From: Pseudochelatococcus lubricantis
GTDB taxonomy: Bacteria > Pseudomonadota > Alphaproteobacteria > Rhizobiales > Beijerinckiaceae
DNA: 48,078 nucleotides
NCBI RefSeq assembly: GCF_011762225.1
Contig: NZ_JAASQI010000014.1
Span: forward strand, 1-48,078
Direction: 5' to 3'
Positions 1-9,319 of this stretch are shown one piece after another. The notes beneath the pieces are model-generated. The model saw only the letters and a list, made by a program, of their open reading frames with translations, had not been told where the DNA came from and made no database searches. Both the position numbers and the translations under genes were made by a program. How positions within the stretch are numbered: the stretch's first letter is position 1; every line of letters starts with the position of its first letter.

Positions 1-15
1 AAGCCCAGAAGTTAA

Positions 16-1770
<1,755 letters not shown>

Positions 1771-1789
1771 GATGCTCTCTCCTGCAATC

Positions 1790-1978
1790 TCAGGAGCGTC
1801 GCGTTCGTCGCTCCTTCCTTTGTTCCTCGTAAACCTGCCGGGCGGCCCGACGGGCGAGCAGGCGAACTACCTCGACCAGCCGAGGATCCGGTCCATTGCC
1901 CCGGCGTACGAGCTTCAGTTCGGGCTCTACGGGCCGAACCCTCTTTCGCTCCTGCTCCGGGCGATTGCCACCATCCAT
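1790..1978 (-). CDS. Small basic protein upstream of the recombinase
   Basis: A 62-aa, strongly charged protein ends 19 nt before the recombinase start on the same strand, so it is probably the first gene of the integrase operon. The central segment DPRLVEVVRLLARRAARQVY reads as one amphipathic helix, and the tail is Arg/Lys-rich. Small basic proteins upstream of serine recombinases are common in alphaproteobacterial islands. A directionality factor or DNA-binding accessory role is possible, but that is inference. No domain can be named. Other ORFs over this stretch on the plus strand look like shadows. Confidence 0.6.
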   Translation of the reverse strand: MDGGNRPEQERKRVRPVEPELKLVRRGNGPDPRLVEVVRLLARRAARQVYEEQRKERRTRRS

Positions 1979-2155
1979 CGTCTCGCCTTTTCAAGCCGAT
2001 TGCAAGTCGAACGGGTTCACGATTGCCGGGAACGGCCGCACAGGCAATGGAAATCAAAGGCGAGGAATCGGCGGAGTCTGAGGTTCCGACGACGGTCCCG
2101 GAGAAATTCAGCGAAGCATGGAGAGCCGTGGCATATGGAATATACTGATCTGATT

Positions 2156-2179
2156 ATCATGCATTGTTCAGTGCATGAT
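2156..2179. promoter_or_regulatory. Perfect dyad in the recombinase-MarR intergenic region
   Basis: ATCATGCA and TGCATGAT form an 8-bp perfect inverted repeat separated by 8 nt, an operator-like layout. It lies 177 nt upstream of the small recombinase-linked gene and about 340 nt upstream of the MarR gene. The rest of 1979-2515 shows no convincing gene; the ORFs there have no recognisable features. Confidence 0.4.
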
Positions 2180-2515
2180 GATGCCATGATTTTCGTTGAT
2201 AGCCAAACACTGACGGTGATGCCAAGAGGCGACTTCGACGACAGCTCAAATGTCAAAAGGCATGCTTCCACTACCTGACGGGCGGGTCGCCTCCAAATGC
2301 ATCTATGGACAGCGCCGCAAGTTTGAGCACCTAATCTCGCGGCAAAGATTCGCCCATGTCGTCAGTGAACTCGTCATCATGAGCTGGCGGTCCAGCCTAC
2401 ATCGGAGCAATGGGCGACAAACGGACGGCGCGCTTTTCAGGAGCGCACCGGTATAGCTGACGCTGCCCCAGAAGCGGCATTGACCAACCGTGGCACAAGG
2501 AGGCTAGATGGTGCA

Positions 2516-2938
2516 ATGACCATGCCTGAAGATCTCGTCCGATGCCTCGTTCTGAACACGATAGCGGCCTCACGGGCGCTGCTGAGAGCCGGTGACGCCA
2601 AACTGAAGCCCTTCGGCGTCACGGTGCAGCAATTGTCGCTCCTCGCTGCCATCCGCTTCCATCCCGGCCAACCCGTGATGGCTTTGGCGCAGCTCATCGC
2701 ACTGGACAGAACTAGCCTCACCCGGAATCTGGACCTGCTGGAGAGTAAGGGCCTAGTCCGGCGCGTGGCCAACACCGCCAACAATGCACGCGTATGCGAG
2801 CTGACGGAGGAGGGAAACCTGCTCCTCGATCGTCTCCTTGTGCTGTGGCGGCAATCTCAAGCGCCTCTGATGGAGGACATAACGCCAGAGGACGCCGAAA
2901 CCTATCTCCGGGTCTCGAAGCGATTGGCGGGAGGGTGA
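2516..2938 (+). CDS. MarR-family transcriptional regulator
   Basis: About 140 aa with the MarR winged-helix order: a dimerisation helix (LNTIAASRALLRAG), then the wHTH (MALAQLIALDRTSLTRNLDLLESKGLVRR) and the wing (NARVCELTEEG). MarR proteins bind short palindromes as dimers and usually repress a neighbouring gene until a ligand binds. The start is set at ATG 2516, 11 nt after an AAGGAGG Shine-Dalgarno; ATG 2522 is an alternative. It is the nearest upstream neighbour of the FabF gene. A dyad at 2968-2983 sits between them, so it may regulate that ketosynthase. Confidence 0.85.
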   Translation: MTMPEDLVRCLVLNTIAASRALLRAGDAKLKPFGVTVQQLSLLAAIRFHPGQPVMALAQLIALDRTSLTRNLDLLESKGLVRRVANTANNARVCELTEEGNLLLDRLLVLWRQSQAPLMEDITPEDAETYLRVSKRLAGG

Positions 2939-2967
2939 CGCGTGACGTCGATTGCCTTACAAGCTTA

Positions 2968-2983
2968 ATGTGTATATGCACAT
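2968..2983. promoter_or_regulatory. Dyad between marR and fabF, candidate MarR operator
   Basis: ATGTG-TATATG-CACAT is an inverted repeat of 5-bp arms with a 6-nt, partly self-complementary centre, AT-rich compared with its surroundings. It lies 24 nt upstream of the ketosynthase start. Size and position suit a MarR-type operator, but binding is inferred. Confidence 0.4.
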
Positions 2984-3006
2984 GCATGAGCTTGAAGGGA
3001 GTTGAC

Positions 3007-4275
3007 ATGTCGGAACCCATCGTCGTCACAGGGCTTGGTGCCGTTTCTCCGCTTGGCGTGGGCGTGGAGGCGAACTGGCGCCGCCTGGTGTCCGGGCAGA
3101 GCGGCATCCGGGCCAATACCCGCTTCGATACCGCCGGCTGGAAATGCCGGGTCGCGGGGCTGGTGCCCGCTCATACCGAGGATGCGAACGGTTTCGATCC
3201 GGAGCGGAGCATGGACGCCCGCGACCTGCGCCGGAACGATCTTTTTATCCAGTATGCCGTCGCTGCCGCGATCGAGGCCCTGAAACAGGCGGGTTGGAAC
3301 CCCGATGCCGCGGAGGATCGCATCCGCACCGCCACCGTGATCGGAACGGGGGTCGGCGGCGTTCCGGCGATCACGGCCGCGAGCGAGGTTGTTCGCACGG
3401 CCGGCGTGCGCCGGCTCTCCCCGTTCGTGGTGCCGTCCTTCCTGCCCAATCTGGCCGCCGGCCAGGTGGCGATCCGGTTCGGTTTTCACGGGCCCGCGGG
3501 CTCGCCGACGACCGCCTGCGCCGCCTCGGCCCAGGCGATCGGCGACGCCATGCGCATGATCCGCGCCGGCGAGGCCGACATAGCCCTCTGCGGGGGGACG
3601 GAGGCCTGTGTCGATCCCGTTGCCATCGGCGGTTTCACGGCTGCGAAGGCGCTTTCCTTCGGCTTCAACGACGCGCCGCATCGAGCCTCACGCCCCTTCG
3701 ACAGCGATCATGACGGGTTCGTCCTGTCGGAAGGCGCGGCGATGCTGGTGATCGAGCGCCTGAGCCATGCCGAACGACGGGGCGCGCGACCTCTCGCCTT
3801 GCTGTCGGGTTATGGCACGACGACGGATGCGCATCATGTGACGGCTGGCTGGCCTAATGGTCGTGAAGCGGCCCGTGCGATGGAGATCGCGATCAGGGCG
3901 ACGGCGATCGCGCCTCACGACATCGGCTACATCAATGCGCATGCAACCTCGACGCCTGTCGGCGATGCCGCTGAGCTTGCGGCACTGGAGAAGGTCTTCG
4001 GCGCCGGCGCAGCAAGGATTCCGGTGAGTTCGACGAAGTCGGCCACCGGCCACGTGCTCGGCGCAGCGGGGGCAATCGAAGCTGTGTTTTCAGTGCTCGC
4101 CATCCATCATCAGCTAGCGCCGCCAAGCTTGAACATCGAGCGGCCGATGCCGGAGGCGGAGGGGTTCAATCTGATTTCCGGTGGCGCACACCCTCTGAAC
4201 GTACGGCATGTGCTTTCAAACGCCTTCGGGTTCGGGGGCGTCAACGCTGCCCTGGTGTTCAGCCGGTACCGCTGA
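3007..4275 (+). CDS. fabF: Beta-ketoacyl-ACP synthase II (FabF-type)
   Basis: A 422-aa condensing enzyme joining malonyl-ACP to an acyl-ACP. The Cys-His-His triad of the KAS I/II class is visible: Cys171 in TACAAS, His312 in NAHATSTPVGD and His349 in KSATGHVLGAAGA, with Lys344 just before it. The C-terminal glycine-rich FGFGG loop is present. Start is ATG 3007 (GGGAGTTGAC upstream); the longer frame to 2794 overlaps the MarR gene. It stands alone, with no acyl carrier protein or other fab genes beside it. That suggests a specialised or accessory ketosynthase under MarR control rather than the housekeeping gene. Confidence 0.92.
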   Translation: MSEPIVVTGLGAVSPLGVGVEANWRRLVSGQSGIRANTRFDTAGWKCRVAGLVPAHTEDANGFDPERSMDARDLRRNDLFIQYAVAAAIEALKQAGWNPDAAEDRIRTATVIGTGVGGVPAITAASEVVRTAGVRRLSPFVVPSFLPNLAAGQVAIRFGFHGPAGSPTTACAASAQAIGDAMRMIRAGEADIALCGGTEACVDPVAIGGFTAAKALSFGFNDAPHRASRPFDSDHDGFVLSEGAAMLVIERLSHAERRGARPLALLSGYGTTTDAHHVTAGWPNGREAARAMEIAIRATAIAPHDIGYINAHATSTPVGDAAELAALEKVFGAGAARIPVSSTKSATGHVLGAAGAIEAVFSVLAIHHQLAPPSLNIERPMPEAEGFNLISGGAHPLNVRHVLSNAFGFGGVNAALVFSRYR

Positions 4276-4494
4276 GAAACGGGATTCAATGGAGGTCATG
4301 CCCGGCAGGGGTTACGTTTGCCAGTAGGTCGCTGGCAATCCGGCCATCTCGGCCGGAATGGGGCCGGGAGCAGACTGGCCGGTCTTAGCCTCGGCAAGTA
4401 GCGAAGCAGACATTCGCGTTCAACAGGCGCATAGTCACTTTCGGCCCCAAGCCGACATTGGCTGTGGGTGCCCGGAGTGGCCGCTTCGGGTTAG

Positions 4495-4734
4495 AGGAAC
4501 GAAGAATACCTCGTCACTCGCTTCGAGCGCGACCGACCCATCGGCTCCTGGCAGCCCAAGCGCGACGGCGAACGCAACGAGACCCTCGACACCTTCGTCT
4601 ACGCCCACGCCGCCCTGCATGGCCTTATCAGCATGGGACTCAGACTGAACGAGGAGGTGGAGGGGGTGAGTAGGCCGTGTCATATGGCAAGAAGCGCACT
4701 ATCACCGGTGCGCTCCCAATGGATGGAACGGTGA
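4495..4734 (+). pseudogene. Phage terminase large subunit (GpA-type), C-terminal fragment
   Basis: This frame encodes EEYLVTRFERDRPIGSWQPK and then RNETLDTFVYAHAALHGL, which matches the extreme C-terminus of GpA-family terminase large subunits (a W..K..G.RNE.LD..VYA.AALH signature). Nothing terminase-like precedes it: an in-frame TAG lies at 4492-4494, and 4276-4494 contains no gene I recognise. It is therefore a remnant of a prophage packaging gene. Its partner remnant is the portal fragment at 7905. Confidence 0.7.
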
Positions 4735-4751
4735 GGACCCGGCCCCTCGAT

Positions 4752-6752
4752 TCAAGCCGCCACCAATGAGACAACACTCGTTGAGAGCGTCGACGCAGCG
4801 AAATCGCGCAGCAGCAGGGTGCGACGATCTTCGCGCCCGCCTTGCTGCTGGAGGGTTCGCTCCAGCGTCTGCAGGCGCTCATCTCTCTCCGCGTCCGCGA
4901 AAAATTCCGAGAATGCCACGACCCGGCCTTCGCTGACAGCGACCGCTTCCTCGACTATAGCTCGTTCCATCGGACGCCCGCGGGCAACGAGCGCACGCAG
5001 TGCGGATGGCTCGGCTTTCTCGAGCGCGTCTTCGAAAGCGATCGCAAAGGTCGTCTTGAAAGGAACATCCGAAAGTCCGGCCCTTTCGGAGACGTAGGTC
5101 GAATAGCTGTCCTGCGGAGCGTCCGAGAGAAATGCACGTAGACCGTCCTCGGAAGACAGCCCAGACTCGAAGAGAAATAGCTGCCGCCGTGCCATTGCTG
5201 TCGGTATAGTCAGACTACTCGCATCCTCGACACCTTTTGGCTGCGGCCTCGCGCGCCGCAGCGCGCGCCCCTGATCCAGCTTTTGCAGCAGCGACCGGGT
5301 AGCATCATTGTCTACCCCGTCAGCAATCGCGCAGTTTAGAACGTCGCGAGCGTCGGCCGGTCGTTGTAGATCGTCGGCCATAACAGTCGCGAGCTGGGTG
5401 CGCGCATACGGTTCTTCGGGGAACAGAGCCATCGTCTCCCGCAGAAGGGCCGCCGCTTCGTCCGCTTTGCCAGAGTGAACCGCCAGCACTGTCGCGAGCT
5501 GGGTGCGCCATTGATAGTCTTCAGGAAAGCGCCTAATCGCTTCCCAACCGACAAGTTCCGCATCCGCAATACGCCCAGCGGCCGCCAAGGCATCCCGCAT
5601 AAGGGACCAGGCGAATACGTTCACTGGGTCGTAGTCGAAGGCCAAGGTCGCCAGAAATACGGCGAGCGCCCCGCGCTCGACTCGTTCGTCTGGTGGCCCT
5701 TTCTCGATTAGCCGCATACCAAAGTTGCAAGCCGTGCGCACGAGGTAAAAGACATCACCCGAAACGTCAGCGTAACGCTGCTGCCGGCGCATTATGGTTT
5801 CGATAGGCGTCCTAATCTGATCCAAGGGCTGATCAACAGAGTTCAGAACAAGCTGCCACTCGCTCATTGGAACCGACTCAGTCGAGAAAATGGTCCGCGA
5901 AACAGCTCGCTCGTCAGGATGAATATCGACATCCTCTCGCCACCAAGCGGCGACCGGAAATGTCGTCTCGGCGCCTCTCGTTCGCTCCGACAGCTCACGC
6001 TCCGTAGCCGTGATAGCGGCTTGGACGCGATCCGTCCAGAAGCCGGCATCCCGCGGGAAGTCACCTTCGAGAATGCGCCATTCTCGCTCGAAGGCCGCCG
6101 TGCTCGGCCTCTGCGTCACAGCCCAACGTGCAAGCCCTTGAAGCGCAAAGTCCTCGTTCGCATCGAAGTCATCACCCAGCGGAAGGCGACGCAGCCCCAG
6201 GAGGGCGATCCGCAAGTAGCTCGCATCGTACCGTCCCGCGTCACCGTTCTCCGAGCACACTGACAACCAAAGCGGCATCAGCCGGCGCGGCTTTAGGCCT
6301 TGGTCCGCCGCCGCTATGTCCTGGCTGAGCGCAAGGATCCGAAAATACTCGCGGCGCAGGTCAAGACCGCGATCCACGACGAAATTCTCGAAGAAACCAC
6401 TCCACAGAACGTAGCAGCGATGGAGGCCCACAACAGTCTGCTCGGGCAACAGCCGACGAATGATCGTCACAAGAGTCACGAGTTTAGCCAATTCGATCCG
6501 AAACGAACGGCCCTCCTGCTGCAGGAGCGTTGAGCGGAATTCCTCGAGGAGCTCGGCGCAGCCGCGGTCGAAGCCGCGAACGACATCAGAGTCGCGCGGT
6601 TCCGAAGCAAGAATTGCGTCCACAGCGTCTTCAGGCTCGGCAGCCGAAAGCCGCCCAAGCGACGCCGTCCCATTTAGGATAGCCCGAAGTGCGGCCTTCC
6701 CGTCATCCCTTAGCTGGGCTTTGTATTTCTCCAAGGCTGAAGACGTCGCCAT
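4752..6752 (-). CDS. TPR-containing protein of unknown function
   Basis: A 666-aa, mostly helical protein, second gene of a two-gene operon (2-nt gap after the 308-aa class gene). Roughly residues 370-490 form TPR-like helical pairs, for example FAWSLMRDALAAAGRIADAE, then WRTQLATVLAVHSGKADEAA and ARTQLATVMADDLQRPADAR. The N-terminal 350 residues are helical with no motif I know, and the C-terminal 130 residues are unassigned. There is no signal peptide or membrane segment. TPR repeats usually mediate protein-protein contacts, and in accessory islands they often occur as sensor or scaffold subunits. The operon lies between terminase and portal fragments of a dead prophage, in reverse orientation, so it is cargo rather than a phage structural gene. 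No function can be assigned. Confidence 0.75.
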   Translation of the reverse strand: MATSSALEKYKAQLRDDGKAALRAILNGTASLGRLSAAEPEDAVDAILASEPRDSDVVRGFDRGCAELLEEFRSTLLQQEGRSFRIELAKLVTLVTIIRRLLPEQTVVGLHRCYVLWSGFFENFVVDRGLDLRREYFRILALSQDIAAADQGLKPRRLMPLWLSVCSENGDAGRYDASYLRIALLGLRRLPLGDDFDANEDFALQGLARWAVTQRPSTAAFEREWRILEGDFPRDAGFWTDRVQAAITATERELSERTRGAETTFPVAAWWREDVDIHPDERAVSRTIFSTESVPMSEWQLVLNSVDQPLDQIRTPIETIMRRQQRYADVSGDVFYLVRTACNFGMRLIEKGPPDERVERGALAVFLATLAFDYDPVNVFAWSLMRDALAAAGRIADAELVGWEAIRRFPEDYQWRTQLATVLAVHSGKADEAAALLRETMALFPEEPYARTQLATVMADDLQRPADARDVLNCAIADGVDNDATRSLLQKLDQGRALRRARPQPKGVEDASSLTIPTAMARRQLFLFESGLSSEDGLRAFLSDAPQDSYSTYVSERAGLSDVPFKTTFAIAFEDALEKAEPSALRALVARGRPMERAIVEEAVAVSEGRVVAFSEFFADAERDERLQTLERTLQQQGGREDRRTLLLRDFAASTLSTSVVSLVAA

Positions 6753-6754
6753 GA

Positions 6755-7669
6755 TCAGATCCCGACTTCGCCAAAATCCGTGCGCCCCGTTTCCGTTCGC
6801 AGGGTATCAAGGTGGCGACCGCGCGCGGCCTCAATGTCGGGAACATCCGCTCCAGACCACTTGACTAGCCGCTTCACATTCCTCCACGAATAATCGAAGC
6901 GGATGTGGAGGATCTCACGCACGCTCGGCTTCTTCGGATTGCGCTCGCGCAGGTCGACCGTGAAACCATGGCTGGTCGAGCGCGGAACGGGAAAGAACGC
7001 AGGGTTGTCCTGGCACTCAAGTACGGTCGCCAAGGAGAAACAGCGATCAACTCCCTTTGAATGAGCCTGCTTGATGACTTCATCAGCGGTGTATTCCATG
7101 AGCGCAAACCTATACGGATTACCCGAAACAAACGGATAATGGTGGTATAATCCAAGACGGTCGATAATTCTTTGCAGCCAGTCCGCTTCCTTCAGATCGT
7201 CCGAAACCTCACTCTTGAACGCGGCAAACGAAGGGCGCTCGCCCGGATAATTCTGGAACTGATCCGTGAGCGCCGAGAGCCTGTGCTGATCGCATGTCCG
7301 GAGAGCATCAACCAGGCTTCCGAAATCGAGTCCCCCTTGAGGTTCCAAATGGCGGTCGATCCGCTCGAGTCGGATGATTTTCTGCACTGGTTCCACAGTA
7401 GCAGGCAACAGTGCCAGATCGTTGGTAGCTTCATCGAAAGTCGATGAGTTGTGGCCCCGCACCAGCCCCTGAACGCTATCAACGAAGTAGCCGTTCACCA
7501 CCTCACGCACATCATCTGAGAGCGGCTCATAGGTCTCCACGTCGTCCCGCCGCGGATCGGAGATGTTTTCTTCAATCAGATAGTTGTAGCCGACGCAGCT
7601 TTCGTCCGCATCGGTTCCCCTTGCGAGGGAAATAGCCGAAGCATTTAGCTCTGATCGATTGAACTGCAT
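6755..7669 (-). CDS. Unknown protein, first gene of the prophage-embedded operon
   Basis: A 304-aa protein if it starts at the second ATG (MQFNRSELNAS); the upstream ATG at 7681 adds four residues. Clearly co-transcribed with the TPR gene 2 nt downstream. I see no known catalytic motif. Notable stretches are an acidic N-terminal third with DDVETYEPLSDDVREVVNGY, a central FALMEYTADEVIKQAH, and a C-terminal basic/aromatic part with IRFDYSWRNVKRLVKWSG. It is soluble by composition, with no membrane segment. The strict pairing with a large TPR protein inside a phage remnant suggests a two-component module (possible anti-phage or regulatory), but that is inference from context. The region 7682-7904 upstream should hold its promoter and contains no other gene I can support. 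Confidence 0.72.
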   Translation of the reverse strand: MQFNRSELNASAISLARGTDADESCVGYNYLIEENISDPRRDDVETYEPLSDDVREVVNGYFVDSVQGLVRGHNSSTFDEATNDLALLPATVEPVQKIIRLERIDRHLEPQGGLDFGSLVDALRTCDQHRLSALTDQFQNYPGERPSFAAFKSEVSDDLKEADWLQRIIDRLGLYHHYPFVSGNPYRFALMEYTADEVIKQAHSKGVDRCFSLATVLECQDNPAFFPVPRSTSHGFTVDLRERNPKKPSVREILHIRFDYSWRNVKRLVKWSGADVPDIEAARGRHLDTLRTETGRTDFGEVGI

Positions 7670-7904
7670 GCCGCTCCTCAAAATAGAACCTCAACACAAT
7701 TGGCGTCGGTGAGCCGATGCCTCTATCCTCTATCTATTCGATAGTTGCGCCAATGAGAAGCCCGTTCGGGCCGGCGGCCTTCCAGGCGTCCACCCACGGA
7801 ATGGCTGTATCGCAAGACGCGCGCACCGACAGCCCACCACCGAAAAAGAAATTTCCAAATATTTCCGATAACTTGAGGATCCGTTTCGAGCGATTCCCCC
7901 GCCA

Positions 7905-8174
7905 ATGTGGACCTTTTCCTATCGCTTTCTCGACCTCGCGCGTGCTCACGGCTTCGACGCTGCGCGTGGCGGACGACATAAGGAGGGCACGTGGACGGTC
8001 GACGGGCTGAACGCTGCGATCTTCGTCGGTGCGACAACGGCGGCGCAGTGGGCCGACTGGTATGCGCGGAACAATCCGTGGGTCGCGGAGGCGATGGACA
8101 GCCTGATCGGAAATGTCATCGGCGCGGTAAGCTGGCCGCGCTCCATTCGTTCGGACCGGGCGTCATTGGAGTGA
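7905..8174 (+). pseudogene. Phage portal protein (lambda-type), N-terminal fragment
   Basis: The first ~75 codons read like the N-terminus of lambda-family portal proteins: RAHGFDAARGG, VDGLNAAIFVGATTAAQWAD, then YARNNPWVAEAMDSLIGNVI. The similarity stops after NVIGA (about 8130), where a GAGI-type continuation would be expected, and the frame closes at 8174. Intact family members are roughly 500 aa. With the terminase stub at 4495 it outlines a lambda-like packaging block whose middle was replaced by the TPR operon. Confidence 0.7.
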
Positions 8175-8668
8175 CGGCTGCATTCGCCAAACGGGCGGTC
8201 ATTCAAATTGTGCACAGCGAACGGCCGCTTTCCGCCTTCAATGGACGTTCGCACGTCGCGCAACGCACGGCAGCTTTACGGATCGAACCGAGAACCTCTA
8301 AACGACCAACATGGGGCGCAAAGCGGGCGTTGGGCCAGAGCCCGCTTAACGGCAGCTTCGGGCCGGGTGCTACGGCAGAGCAGGACAATGCTTCCTGCCG
8401 GGCTCCCGGTTTCTTCCGTATCCAGCAACCGAGCGCTTCATTGCTGACGCCAGCCTTCGGGCGTTGTGCGGCATCCCGGCGCTCTGGGGGAATGCAAGCC
8501 GTCCCCGTTCGGGCGGTGTATGGCGGCGGTCCCGACGGAACGCGCCCGCTGGTCGATTTGCCCCGGCCTACTACTTCCGTTAGAACCATGCGGCGGAAAT
8601 CGCGTTCCATGGCTACGGCTTGGCGGCGCCCTTCGCCGCCGATCGCCTTGTGCCGCAGAGGAGCCGGC
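8175..8668. other. Non-coding stretch between prophage stub and ABC operon
   Basis: No credible gene in about 490 bp. The open frames over it on both strands lack recognisable domains. It contains short alternating tracts of the type CGAACGGCCGCTTTCC and GGACGTTCGCA that read like degenerate intergenic repeats. The 3' end supplies the leader of the ABC operon. Confidence 0.4.
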
Positions 8669-9319
8669 ATGCTGTCGCTGACCGCCGTTTGCAAGGGCTA
8701 CGCCAGTTCCGAGGGCCGGGTCGCGGTGCTCGACGGCGTCAGCCTGTCGCTGGCGGCCGGCGAGACGCTGGCGCTGACGGGCGAGTCCGGCAGCGGGAAG
8801 AGCACGCTTCTCCATCTGTGCGCCGGGCTGGACGCACCCGATGCCGGCCGGATCGCGGTCGCCGGCCGCCCGATGGGCCGCAGCGATGCCGAGCGCGCCG
8901 CGCTGCGGCGGGGCACGGTGGGGCTGGTGTTTCAGCAGTTCAACCTCATCCCCTCGCTCGACGTGGCGGCGAACCTTGCCTTTCAGGCGCGGCTGGCGGA
9001 GCGGCACGATCCGCGCTGGCAGGCGGAACTGACTGCTGCGCTCGATCTCGGCCCGCTCCTGTCGCGCTATCCCGAGGAGCTGTCCGGCGGGCAGCAGCAG
9101 CGTGTCGCCATCGGCCGCACCCTGGCGGCGCGGCCCGCACTCGTGCTGGCCGACGAGCCGACCGGAAACCTCGACGAGACCTCCGGCGACAAGGTGATGG
9201 CGCTGATGCTGCGGCTCGTCGCCGAGACCGGCGCGGCGCTGCTGATGGTGACGCATTCGCCGCGCCTCGCCGCGCAGCTCGACCGGCGCGTGCACCTGCG
9301 CGGCGGGCGGCTGTCGTGA
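8669..9319 (+). CDS. ABC transporter ATP-binding protein (LolD/AttE-like)
   Basis: A 216-aa ATPase of the MacB/LolD class. Walker A is GESGSGKST (about residues 37-45), the Q-loop is VFQQFNLIP, the signature is LSGGQQQR, Walker B is LVLADEPTGNLD, and the switch His lies in MVTHSPR. It energises the FtsX-type permease encoded by the next gene, whose GTG start overlaps its stop by 4 nt (GTGA). Start is ATG 8669; the longer in-frame extension has no coding look. The three-gene order with a lipocalin-like exported protein recalls the Agrobacterium AttEFGH exporter. The operon is visibly more GC-rich than the flanking DNA, suggesting separate origin. Confidence 0.92.
   Translation: MLSLTAVCKGYASSEGRVAVLDGVSLSLAAGETLALTGESGSGKSTLLHLCAGLDAPDAGRIAVAGRPMGRSDAERAALRRGTVGLVFQQFNLIPSLDVAANLAFQARLAERHDPRWQAELTAALDLGPLLSRYPEELSGGQQQRVAIGRTLAARPALVLADEPTGNLDETSGDKVMALMLRLVAETGAALLMVTHSPRLAAQLDRRVHLRGGRLS

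Noticed and set aside
2017-2271. Small ORFs on both strands in 1979-2515
   Set aside because: No ribosome sites, no domains, and Arg/Ser/Cys-rich products that look like random frames.
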